DNA of 33,617 nucleotides from Lachnospiraceae bacterium. Its GTDB lineage: Bacteria; Bacillota; Clostridia; Lachnospirales; Lachnospiraceae. The translations under genes and the position numbers were made by a program. Location: positions 1 to 33,617 of the forward strand of contig JAFUVF010000025.1 in assembly GCA_017483735.1 (NCBI GenBank). The letters run 5' to 3'. Below, one piece after another: positions 6,779-14,211 of the stretch (position 1 is the first letter of the stretch; the number at the start of each line of letters is the position of its first letter). The notes beneath the pieces were generated by a model that worked only from the letters and a program-made list of their open reading frames with translations, did no database searches and was not told the origin of the DNA.

Positions 6779-7870
6779 TTACAATATGCCTGCCAATACA
6801 AACAAAAATATATTGACTATGGGCATACTGTCCACTTTTCTGGCTAGTTTTCCTATCTTTTGTTCAATCCCTAACTCGGCATCTTCATTATTGATACGTC
6901 TAATAGCCTCTTTTCTTCTCATAAACATACGAATTATCGAGACAATCACAACAATAATAGTAAGAACCGCAGAGCCTATCCTGACCCATTCTTTAGCTGC
7001 ACGTATATATAATTCTCCTGTTAAAATCCCATTCTGAAGGCACTTATAGAATATATAATCTATAAGTCCAGCCAACATCATAACTGCGAAAGCACCTATA
7101 AACATGCCAAATATCCATTTTACATATACTGCAAGCTTGATGCCGCACCGCTCCATATAATATGCCTTAAAGGCCTTTTTGGCTTTTTTATCAGCCTGAT
7201 AGGCACATATATTTTGAATTTCATCTTTATTTCTGATAACCGATTGACTTCTTTTTATGTCATCTTTTTTGATTCCTGCATTTTCTATTGCAGTATTATA
7301 TATATTTTCTGCGGCCTTGCTATGTAGCTCGATTTCTTTTTCCAAACTATCTATTTCATCAAGCATGCCTTTATCTATATTAGCGGCAATATACTCTCCG
7401 AGAAGTCTTCCTCGCTCCTCTTCATATATTTTTTCTGCATCCGTTTTCAACTCTGCATCCGAAGCAAAGCTTATATTCTGTTTTTCTTCACATTCAATTT
7501 CCAGCCTTTTTATTTGATTTTCATATTCGGCCTTATCCCTCTTATTTCTATCTATTTCGCTGGTAAGTTCAAGCTTTATCCCTTCATTTTTCTTTGCTAT
7601 ACTGTTAATTCCTGTATTTCTCTCGTTTTCTATAGCCAAAAAATGTTCTTTTTGGTTTTCAAGAAATTCTTCATATTTCCTGTTTATTGAATCTTTATCA
7701 AGATTATAACCGTCAATAATTCTTTCCTTCTCTGCTCTAAGTTGAGACAAATCATCTTTCCATTTATCTTCAACCTCAATAATTTCCTTTTTGGGAACAA
7801 TTATCCTTCTGTCAAACGACTGTATCAATTTTTGAACACCATTGTTATAAAATGTATAAATGTCAATCAT
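6779..7870 (-). CDS. Unidentified membrane protein with long coiled coil
   Basis: 363 residues. Residues about 30-215 are charged, heptad-like and almost free of Pro, so a long coiled coil. Hydrophobic segments follow at about 252-275, 297-317 and 348-363, the last ending at the C-terminus, so the protein is anchored at its C-terminal side with the coiled coil probably in the cytoplasm. No enzymatic motif is seen and I do not recognise the family. The start has AGGAG 8 nt upstream (TATAGGAGTT) and a clear promoter at 7910-7937. Base composition is more AT-rich than the NAD and gyrase genes, which fits an accessory cassette. Confidence 0.75.
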   Translation of the reverse strand: MIDIYTFYNNGVQKLIQSFDRRIIVPKKEIIEVEDKWKDDLSQLRAEKERIIDGYNLDKDSINRKYEEFLENQKEHFLAIENERNTGINSIAKKNEGIKLELTSEIDRNKRDKAEYENQIKRLEIECEEKQNISFASDAELKTDAEKIYEEERGRLLGEYIAANIDKGMLDEIDSLEKEIELHSKAAENIYNTAIENAGIKKDDIKRSQSVIRNKDEIQNICAYQADKKAKKAFKAYYMERCGIKLAVYVKWIFGMFIGAFAVMMLAGLIDYIFYKCLQNGILTGELYIRAAKEWVRIGSAVLTIIVVIVSIIRMFMRRKEAIRRINNEDAELGIEQKIGKLARKVDSMPIVNIFLFVLAGIL

Positions 7871-7909
7871 ATCAATAACTCCTATATAAATTTTAAGAAA
7901 TCCGTATGT

Positions 7910-7937
7910 ATTTTAAGACAATACCCCCCCTTGTCAA
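7910..7937 (-). promoter_or_regulatory. Promoter of the coiled-coil gene, with a 7-G run in the spacer
   Basis: On the minus strand TTGACA (7932-7937) and TAAAAT (7910-7915) are separated by 16 bp, a near-consensus sigma-A promoter. The spacer holds a run of seven G (7924-7930). The promoter is framed by inverted repeats tgtattttaag (7907-7917) and cttaaaataca (7945-7955), with the -10 box inside one arm, so an operator role is possible. Confidence 0.7.
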
Positions 7938-7965
7938 GAAAGACCTTAAAATACACATATTTTAA

Positions 7966-8011
7966 AAGATGCTGCTAAGTGATTTTAATTGCAATCACAT
8001 AGTAGCATCTT
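7966..8011 (-). terminator. Hairpin terminator after the duplicated gene tail
   Basis: aagatgctgcta (7966-7977) pairs with tagtagcatctt (8000-8011), with an inner gtgat/atcac stem. The minus strand continues CTTTTAAAA. It sits 17 bp beyond the duplicated 3' gene tail, the same distance as the hairpin 9184-9227 has from the intact gene, and shares the ATGCT/AGCAT stem core. Confidence 0.65.
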
Positions 8012-8056
8012 CTTTAATCTTATTTATGGTGTAAAATTGTCAGATTGAATCCTACC

Positions 8057-8133
8057 CTAGAACTTAAGCTTCACGATTACCTGAACCCTCAGATTGTCCG
8101 TGCTTCCGTATACCATAGGCGTGATACTCTTGA
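8057..8133 (-). pseudogene. Duplicated 3' tail (25 codons) of the secreted-repeat gene
   Basis: The stretch 8054-8133 matches 9269-9348 at 79 of 80 positions. It encodes the last 25 codons of the secreted repeat protein, including the same TAG stop, but lacks everything upstream. A looser match continues into the 3' flank (ggtgtRaaattgtc in both). The Rpn nuclease gene ends 14 bp before it. It is best read as the remnant of a tandem copy of the gene at 9272. Confidence 0.85.
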
Positions 8134-8146
8134 ATGAGAGAATATC

Positions 8147-8983
8147 CTATGTGGTTAATAATCCTATTTCATTTGCAATCTGCCTTATCTTATCCAAGTC
8201 AAGCTCGGTGCACTCCGAGATATCGTCATATGACAATTTCCCTTGTCTGAGTAATCGTGCCACCATTTGTTGCTTCTCTTCCATCTTAGCTTCGCTAGCC
8301 GCATTTCTTGCCGCTACTCTTATATCCATATCCCAAGTCATATACGCCCTCCTTGCCTCGCTACTCTTCTTTACTATATCTACTGCGTCCTCCAGCTCTC
8401 TTACAAAGCTGTCTTCCGTATGTATCCCATTTATCAAATCCAAGAATGCCTTGAGCTCTTTGCTGATATCCCCTTTTGTTCCCTTTGGGTTTAAAAATAT
8501 CTTCTCCGCTCCATCCCCCAACTCTAAGCTCTCATCCTCCCTGCATACGTTGCGAAATGTATATCTGTATAATTCTCTCCCAAACAGGTCAAACTTACAG
8601 ATAAATATCACATAGGAATCCGGAAGCTCATCATACATCGCACCCTTATCTAACATCTGACTATCCACCATTGATTGGTTATATCGGCTTCTCTTTGGTA
8701 TATTGTCTTCATTATTGACCTGCATTTCTATGTCATACTTTCTGTTCTCATCATCTCCCGCAAAAGCATCTAGTCTGACACCCCTGCTGTTCGGAGCCTC
8801 ATCTATGGATTTTTCCGTATCCACAAACTCGACTCGCTTTATATCAAGCTCAGGCAATATCCGCTGCAAAAGCCTACAGCACCTCTCGGGATTATCACGC
8901 ATTACCCTGTAAAAGATAAATGCGTTGCTTATATCAAGCGACTCCCATTTCCTCATCTCTTCAATTGTCAAATCATCTCTCAT
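8147..8983 (-). CDS. Rpn family recombination-promoting nuclease / PD-(D/E)XK transposase-like protein
   Basis: 278 residues from the chosen start. The N-terminal domain has the Rpn (PF12784-type) nuclease pattern: RLDAFAGDD with D72, then KYDIEMQ with E86 and Q88, followed by RSRYNQSMVDSQMLDKGAMYDELPDSYVIFICKFDLFG. The C-terminal segment (RLLRQGKLSYDDISECTELDLDKI) looks like a small helix-turn-helix. Such proteins are DNA endonucleases that promote RecA-independent recombination and occur in many copies in clostridia. ATG 8983 is preferred over 8989 because AGGAGG lies 7 nt before it but only 1 nt before the longer start. It lies between two 80-bp direct repeats of a neighbouring gene's 3' end. 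Confidence 0.9.
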   Translation of the reverse strand: MRDDLTIEEMRKWESLDISNAFIFYRVMRDNPERCCRLLQRILPELDIKRVEFVDTEKSIDEAPNSRGVRLDAFAGDDENRKYDIEMQVNNEDNIPKRSRYNQSMVDSQMLDKGAMYDELPDSYVIFICKFDLFGRELYRYTFRNVCREDESLELGDGAEKIFLNPKGTKGDISKELKAFLDLINGIHTEDSFVRELEDAVDIVKKSSEARRAYMTWDMDIRVAARNAASEAKMEEKQQMVARLLRQGKLSYDDISECTELDLDKIRQIANEIGLLTT

Positions 8984-9075
8984 ACACATACCTCCTTCTT
9001 GCGGAAGATACTGTATGAGTACTTTTATCTCCCGCCTAATATTGCTGATTATGAATTAAGCAGGAAATCTGAATT

Positions 9076-9109
9076 ATTCTGAACCTTTAGAATAAAAAAG
9101 AATCATTCT
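9076..9109. repeat. Four ATTCT/AGAAT words upstream of the Rpn gene
   Basis: ATTCT (9076-9080), AGAAT (9089-9093), AGAAT (9099-9103) and ATTCT (9105-9109) form nested inverted repeats about 95-125 bp upstream of the Rpn start. It may be an operator or a weak hairpin (aagaat-c-attctt followed by T's on the minus strand). The rest of the gap 8990-9183 shows nothing else I can name. Confidence 0.3.
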
Positions 9110-9183
9110 TATCTGCTCAATTAAAGAATAGCACCGAATAAGCCGTTTTTCAATAGGTTTTGAAAATTTCACCATCATTCAGA

Positions 9184-9227
9184 AAATGCTATACCTTATC
9201 TGTCGTTACAGATGCAGTATAGCATTT
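9184..9227 (-). terminator. Terminator of the discoidin-heparinase-repeat protein operon
   Basis: aaatgctatac (9184-9194) is perfectly complementary to gtatagcattt (9217-9227), with an inner atctgt/acagat stem. It begins 45 bp after the stop of the secreted repeat gene. The U-tract is short (TTTTC), so efficiency may be moderate. Confidence 0.7.
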
Positions 9228-9271
9228 GGGGAGTTTTATTTTTGGTGTGAAATTGTCGGATCAGGTTTACC

Positions 9272-10006
9272 CTAGAACTTAAGCTTCACGATTACCTGAA
9301 CCTTCAGATTGTCCGTGCTTCCGTATACCATAGGCGTGATACTCTTGATAGTCGCTCCGTAGGTCTTTTTGATATATGACCTCTGTCCCTCAACAAGCGC
9401 TGTTATCTCATCTGCAGACACATCATCAAAGTCCTCCGTGTTGAAGATTGTCTCCTCCACCTTGAATTTCGCCGCCTGACGGATAGCCACCACCACGTCA
9501 GGAAGCTTTTCCGCCTCTGTGGTAACATTGCCGCTTGTCTCAAATTTCAGCTTGAGCTTCTGCTCTTCCTTTGAATTGTAGTCAGCATAGGGCTTTCTGC
9601 CCTCCTTCTTTCCGTAATCGAGATAATGCTGATACAGCGCCTTATCCGCCTTGCCGTACACCTTCACAACGTCGGGATTTTTGTCCGCATAATATTTCGG
9701 GTCAAAAAGACCTCCATCGGACATTACTATCACTCCGTCCGTAGGCTTGGGAGCCACATATCCCGCATAGGGCTTTCTGCCCTCATTTCTTCCGTAGGTC
9801 AGAAAGTGCTGGTACAGCTTTTTCTCATCCATACCGAATGCCTTGTACAAATCGGGGTATGTCGCCGCATAGTACGATGGGTCGAAAAGTCCCCCGTCGG
9901 ACATAGTCTTTACCTTGGCAAAGGCAGTCTCCTTTGAAAAAGCGGTAAGCAGAAGTACTGCTGCCACAACCAATAAACCATTCTTCACAAGTTTAATCTT
10001 CTTCAT
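9272..10006 (-). CDS. Secreted protein with two FDPxYYA...EGRKPYA repeats
   Basis: 244 residues with a signal peptide (KNGLLVVAAVLLLTAFSKETAFA). Two repeats follow exactly 60 residues apart (35-81 and 95-141), each with SDGGLFDPxYYA, PD, LYQH, YG and EGRKPYA. Such modules occur in exported proteins of Lachnospiraceae and are presumed surface or glycan-binding units, but their role is not established to my knowledge. The C-terminal 100 residues form a separate domain of unknown type. AGGAGG sits 7 nt before the start. It is the last gene of an operon with the heparinase-like gene 14 bp upstream, and a terminator follows. The final 25 codons recur at 8057-8133. Confidence 0.85.
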   Translation of the reverse strand: MKKIKLVKNGLLVVAAVLLLTAFSKETAFAKVKTMSDGGLFDPSYYAATYPDLYKAFGMDEKKLYQHFLTYGRNEGRKPYAGYVAPKPTDGVIVMSDGGLFDPKYYADKNPDVVKVYGKADKALYQHYLDYGKKEGRKPYADYNSKEEQKLKLKFETSGNVTTEAEKLPDVVVAIRQAAKFKVEETIFNTEDFDDVSADEITALVEGQRSYIKKTYGATIKSITPMVYGSTDNLKVQVIVKLKF

Positions 10007-10020
10007 AACCTGCCTCCTGT

Positions 10021-11919
10021 TTATGTGATAATCGTGCTTGCCTTTTTATCCTTTAGCCTAAGAAGTATCCTGTAGCAGTCATGCTTCCATGTGGCTTTAA
10101 GCCTCTCATCCGTAATCTCCTTCGTCTCAATTTTTACGTCGCTTATGCCGTCTGACTTTATCTCTCCCAAGGCTCCCACCTTTATCACTGCGATACCCTC
10201 AGAAAGCTTCACAAGCTCCGGCTTCTCGTAGGTCATAAGCGTCAGCACGGGCGTTAGGCTTTCCTTGTACTCATCCGTTATGACAACGCTTCCCTGTCTG
10301 ATCTCCGTGGAGGAATCGCTCAGATTTTCCTTATGGAGCACAGCGGTGCGAATATGGCTCTTTATCCTCTCGTCCCCGTAGGCGGGAGCGATATCCATCG
10401 AAAGACCGCACTCCGTATTGTTTATCTTATATTTTACATCCCCTGCTCCGAAGTTTTTGCCGTCCTTCTGCATAATATCCGGGGCTTCGGCATTTGCTGC
10501 GCTTAGGAAATTCACGGTATTGTGGAATGCCGACTGCATTGTCCATATCTCATAGCGCTCGGTCGAAAAGGTCTTTTTCGTATATGTCTCGACGCCTAAA
10601 TCTATAAGCAGAGGCTTGTTGTCCTTATACAGCGTAACGCTTCCCACATCATTGTGATTGTGGCTGTCCCCGTTATTTCCTGCCTTTACCGCAAAGGTAA
10701 AATGCTCATCACGCCCTATCAAAAGCCCTACGCTCTCGAAGAAGGTATCCGGCGCATCAGGCGCTTTCTCGGGATACTTCATCATCTCCTCGTTATTTGC
10801 AAGCTGTAATATATGATAATAAAGGTTTCTTTCCTCAAATATAAGCTTCTCCTCAAGGCTCATACTTCTGTAATCCGATGCCGCAAAGGAGGCGTAGCCC
10901 TCATTTTCCGTATACTTTCCGAAGAGGAAATCCCTTGCGCTCCGCTTCCCGGGGAAGGGAGAGCAGTCCGCATAATTTATGTAATATCCGTCCCCCACAT
11001 ACATTTTCACGATATATGCGGCAATATTTTTTATGAGAGGTATGCGGTAAAGATTGTCCATCTCGTTGTCCGTAATGCGGTTAAGCAAATCTATGCAGCC
11101 GAAGAGACACAGTCCCGCATGGCTGTAATATTGTGCGCCCTCATTACAGCATCCGTCATCCCCGTAGTCGTCCAAAAAGAAGTCCACTGACAATGAAGCC
11201 TGTCTCAACACATCCTTAAGCAGTCCTCTCTCAAAGACCTCCTCACGCCTCGTAAACACGGAAAGCAGCACATTCTGTGTAATCCACGGCGTCCAATTGC
11301 ACATAGGCTCCTCGCCGTTTCCCATCCACCAGAAGTGATAATTAAGATATGGCTTAAGTATGCGCTTTTCTATCTCCCTGTCGACATAGCTGTTGATAAA
11401 CCAGCTCCTGTCAAGAAGCCTGTCCCTTAATAGATATTCCGAAAGCCCTATTATCGAGGCAGTCTCCGCCGCAAAAAGGTCTATTATCGGTCTGTCCTCA
11501 TCCGGTATTATGAACTGCTCAACATCCCTTATGTAGGTATTGTGAGCCGGAAGGCACCATGTGGTCTCCTCAAGTATGGCATATATCCCGTCGAGAATCT
11601 TGTCTATAAATCTGCCGTTATCCTCCACGCATTCCGCAAGCACAAGGTTGGTCAGCATATTTCGGCGCAAAAAATATTTGCTCTCGAAGCGCTCCCTGTT
11701 CCCCGTCCTCGAAAAATCCGTATAATCGGACAAAAGGAGCACGGGATACTCTGTTTTGAGTATCTCCTCCCCCTTCTCCAAAATACCCATACGCATATCC
11801 TTTGGCAGACCGACCCAGAAAGTCCTGTCGTTCACCGTGGGAAATTCTATGAGCTTGTTGAAATTTTTTACCCTGTGAAATGCATCCAGCGTATTTGTTC
11901 TATGCACCTTCGTTTCCAT
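10021..11919 (-). CDS. Heparinase II/III-like polysaccharide lyase family protein
   Basis: 632 residues: an N-terminal alpha/alpha-toroid (to about 390) with EGAQYYSHAG (260-269), and a C-terminal beta-sandwich opened by SHNHNDVGSVTLY, whose HNHNDVGS (420-427) is the hallmark of heparinase II/III proteins (PL12, PL21 and related lyases). These cleave uronic-acid-containing glycans by beta-elimination. No signal peptide is visible, so it may act on imported oligosaccharides in the cytoplasm. The start overlaps the discoidin-domain gene by 20 bp and lacks a strong ribosome binding site, pointing to translational coupling. The substrate cannot be assigned from sequence. Confidence 0.88.
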   Translation of the reverse strand: METKVHRTNTLDAFHRVKNFNKLIEFPTVNDRTFWVGLPKDMRMGILEKGEEILKTEYPVLLLSDYTDFSRTGNRERFESKYFLRRNMLTNLVLAECVEDNGRFIDKILDGIYAILEETTWCLPAHNTYIRDVEQFIIPDEDRPIIDLFAAETASIIGLSEYLLRDRLLDRSWFINSYVDREIEKRILKPYLNYHFWWMGNGEEPMCNWTPWITQNVLLSVFTRREEVFERGLLKDVLRQASLSVDFFLDDYGDDGCCNEGAQYYSHAGLCLFGCIDLLNRITDNEMDNLYRIPLIKNIAAYIVKMYVGDGYYINYADCSPFPGKRSARDFLFGKYTENEGYASFAASDYRSMSLEEKLIFEERNLYYHILQLANNEEMMKYPEKAPDAPDTFFESVGLLIGRDEHFTFAVKAGNNGDSHNHNDVGSVTLYKDNKPLLIDLGVETYTKKTFSTERYEIWTMQSAFHNTVNFLSAANAEAPDIMQKDGKNFGAGDVKYKINNTECGLSMDIAPAYGDERIKSHIRTAVLHKENLSDSSTEIRQGSVVITDEYKESLTPVLTLMTYEKPELVKLSEGIAVIKVGALGEIKSDGISDVKIETKEITDERLKATWKHDCYRILLRLKDKKASTIIT

Positions 11920-12694
11920 ACACTTCTATCTGCGTAAGCGCCGGAAATGGACTTTCATCATCTGACTTAATAAGTTCCGAGAGCTTCAGCCATATTACCT
12001 TTCTCTTATCTATCCCCTTAAATATATGAGGCTCATCTATATGCTTTTCCATATTTATTACCATTTCGCTTCCGTCCGAAAAGGTAAGCTTTCCCTGTAT
12101 CCAATAGTTGTCATGAGGGAAATCCGCTCTTGTGTAGAGCCTTATTTCGTCAATATCCACCTCTCTGCCGAAATCTATCTTAAGCTCCGCATCATCCTGA
12201 CGGTTTATCCCCCAGGATTCATAGGGCCATTCCCCGTGGGAGCGTGTGGCAATCACTCCGTCTATGGCATTTCTTGCAGCAAATACTGCCTCTCCCCTCG
12301 TCTCCACATTTGCGCTTGCGTGCGGATAGATTCCCTCAACATCATGCTGGTCGAAGGGGTTGAGGGCAAGGTTTTTGTATGCGTTTATCTCGTAGGACGC
12401 CGCCTCCCTTATACTGATATAATGCCTGTTTCCAAAGAATGCCAGAGGATTGTAGCTGGTTTTCTTTTCATAGAAGGGTACTGTGTATATTACATTTTCC
12501 GTATCTATGAGGACAAGCGCTTCCTCTATGGCGGCATCCACCTTTACCTTGTAGAATTTGTGGGGTGTGATGCCCGAAAACTCTATGATATCGCCCTTCC
12601 TGTACTCTCCGTCCCAGGCAAGGATTACCTGCTTATCCCCCTCGTTTTCCGCTTTGTTTATATGGTCCCAGTCATTATATACTTCGATTTTCAT
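11900..12694 (-). CDS. Protein with a C-terminal F5/8-type C (discoidin-like) domain
   Basis: 264 residues without a signal peptide. The second half (about 110-260) has the galactose-binding-like pattern: NVETRGEAVFAARNAIDGV, then SHGEWPYESWGINRQDDAELKIDFGREVDIDEIRLYTR and a C-terminal ALTQIEVYGN. The first half contains DIIEFSGITPHKFYKVKVD, possibly a second beta-sandwich. It is the first gene of the operon with the heparinase-like protein, so it probably helps to bind or present the same glycan. GGGAG lies 8 nt upstream of the start. The 100-bp gap before it is AT-rich; a weak promoter may lie there, but I do not see a convincing terminator for nadD. Confidence 0.8.
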   Translation of the reverse strand: MKIEVYNDWDHINKAENEGDKQVILAWDGEYRKGDIIEFSGITPHKFYKVKVDAAIEEALVLIDTENVIYTVPFYEKKTSYNPLAFFGNRHYISIREAASYEINAYKNLALNPFDQHDVEGIYPHASANVETRGEAVFAARNAIDGVIATRSHGEWPYESWGINRQDDAELKIDFGREVDIDEIRLYTRADFPHDNYWIQGKLTFSDGSEMVINMEKHIDEPHIFKGIDKRKVIWLKLSELIKSDDESPFPALTQIEVYGNEGA

Positions 12695-12794
12695 ATAATA
12701 ATGCTCCCGTATGGCTTAAGATTTTTATGCACATACTATTTTAACTATACAATATTTTTGGGAAAATGTCTTTTCTTTTTATTAAAATATATTT

Positions 12795-13400
12795 TTATTT
12801 GTAAAGAAGCATATCCGAAATGAAGCCTTCCACATTTTCAGGCACAAGATGCTTTATGGAGAGTCCCTTATTTACCCTCTCCCTTATAAGAGTAGAGGAA
12901 ATATCCAGAGCCGGAAACTCCATAATGTGTATCCTTCCTCCAAATTCGGCGGTCAGTTCCCCTGCCTTATCCCTCATATTTTCGATATCGGAGGCAAAGC
13001 CCCTCGTTGCGGCGATTATTTCACAATTACTTAAAATACGTTCCGGATTTTTCCAGATTTTCAAATTATTCAGGCAGTCCTCCCCGAATATGAAAAAGAA
13101 CTCATCCTTCGGAAATTTCTCCCTCAAAAGCTCCAGAGTCTCATAGGTATAGGTCTGCCTCTTTCTGTCAAGCTCGATATCGCAGACCTTCATATTCTGT
13201 TCCTCAATGATTGCAAGCTCCGTCATCTGCAGGCGCAGCATCGGGGAGGTTACTTTGCCGAAGGCTTTCATATACGGCACTCCCGCCGGGATAAACCACA
13301 CCTCGTCGAGAGAAAAGCTCTCCTGCGCCCATCTCCCCAGAAGTATATGCCCTATGTGAATGGGGTCAAAGGTTCCCCCTAAAAGCCCGATTTTCCGCAT
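12795..13400 (-). CDS. nadD: Nicotinate-nucleotide adenylyltransferase
   Basis: 201 residues, normal length. It transfers AMP from ATP to nicotinate mononucleotide, giving deamido-NAD+. The nucleotidyltransferase signature GGTFDPIHIGH (8-18) and the C-terminal ISSTLIRER motif are both present. It is the last gene of the NAD salvage operon, 3 bp after nadE; in this cluster it carries out the step between pncB and nadE. Confidence 0.97.
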   Translation of the reverse strand: MRKIGLLGGTFDPIHIGHILLGRWAQESFSLDEVWFIPAGVPYMKAFGKVTSPMLRLQMTELAIIEEQNMKVCDIELDRKRQTYTYETLELLREKFPKDEFFFIFGEDCLNNLKIWKNPERILSNCEIIAATRGFASDIENMRDKAGELTAEFGGRIHIMEFPALDISSTLIRERVNKGLSIKHLVPENVEGFISDMLLYK

Positions 13401-13403
13401 ATA

Positions 13404-14207
13404 TCAGATTACCCTTTCGCTAAACGCATCAAAGACCGAGGGCATGCGTCTCTTGTGGGCGCTTCCCCTATATTTTTTCAAAATAAGCTCATCCGTCTTT
13501 TCATCTCCGGATGTACCCTTTCGTATATAATCGTGTATCGCCTGATACGTAATGCCAAGCTTCTCCTCATCCGTCATACCGGAAAGCCCGTCCGTGGGCG
13601 CCTTGTTTACAAGCTCCTTCGGAAGCTCGTCCATAGTAAGCCCTACGGCTGCCACCTCTTTGCTGGTAAGCCTGCCCAAGGGATTGAAGTCACAGCTTGT
13701 ATCACCATCCTTGGTACAATACCCTACCGTCGCCTCGGAGAGATTTCCTGTTCCGCAAAGAAAGGCTCCTAAGGACTGCGCTATATATCTGAGTGTAGTC
13801 ATGCGAAGACGTGGACCCACATTTATATTGCTCTCATGCTCTGCCCTTGATGAGGCTTCGCCGTCCGCAAAGAAGTCCTCCGAAAGATGCGGCAAAACCG
13901 CTTCCTTTAAGGCATTGTGCATTTCCCCTATATTTACGGTGCGGGCGTTTATCCTAAGGGACTCGCATATTCTTACGGAATCCGAGATGTCCTTCTGCTC
14001 TCCGTCCGGAAGCATTATGCCATAGACATTTTCCCTTCCGAGAGCCCTCGCACACAGAGCCGCCGCAACGGATGAATCTTTGCCGCCGGATATGCCGAGC
14101 ACCACCCTTTTGATACCGGCGTTATCCGTAAATTCCTTTATCATTTTTATCAGAGTATCCCTTATTTTGACGGCGTCAAAGGGCTCCTTTAGTTCAAAGC
14201 CTTCCAT
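13404..14207 (-). CDS. nadE: NAD+ synthase, ammonia-dependent type
   Basis: 267 residues, so the single-domain form without the glutaminase (nitrilase) domain found in glutamine-dependent enzymes. The ATP-pyrophosphatase loop SGGKDSS is at 40-46, followed by family segments SEATVGYCTKDGDTSCDFNPLGRLTSKEV and KAPTDGLSGMTDEEKLGITY. It amidates deamido-NAD+ to NAD+ with ATP and ammonia. It sits 4 bp downstream of pncB and 3 bp upstream of nadD, in one transcript with both. Confidence 0.97.
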   Translation of the reverse strand: MEGFELKEPFDAVKIRDTLIKMIKEFTDNAGIKRVVLGISGGKDSSVAAALCARALGRENVYGIMLPDGEQKDISDSVRICESLRINARTVNIGEMHNALKEAVLPHLSEDFFADGEASSRAEHESNINVGPRLRMTTLRYIAQSLGAFLCGTGNLSEATVGYCTKDGDTSCDFNPLGRLTSKEVAAVGLTMDELPKELVNKAPTDGLSGMTDEEKLGITYQAIHDYIRKGTSGDEKTDELILKKYRGSAHKRRMPSVFDAFSERVI

Positions 14208-14211
14208 TCCT

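Noticed and set aside
7907..7957. Invertible promoter flanked by inverted repeats
   Set aside because: The repeats are only about 11 bp and enclose about 27 bp, too short for a typical invertase switch, and no recombinase gene is adjacent; an operator or the G-run is a better explanation.
12026..12823. 265-codon plus-strand frame opposite the discoidin-domain gene
   Set aside because: Cys/Tyr/Val-rich shadow of a gene with clear domain signal on the minus strand.
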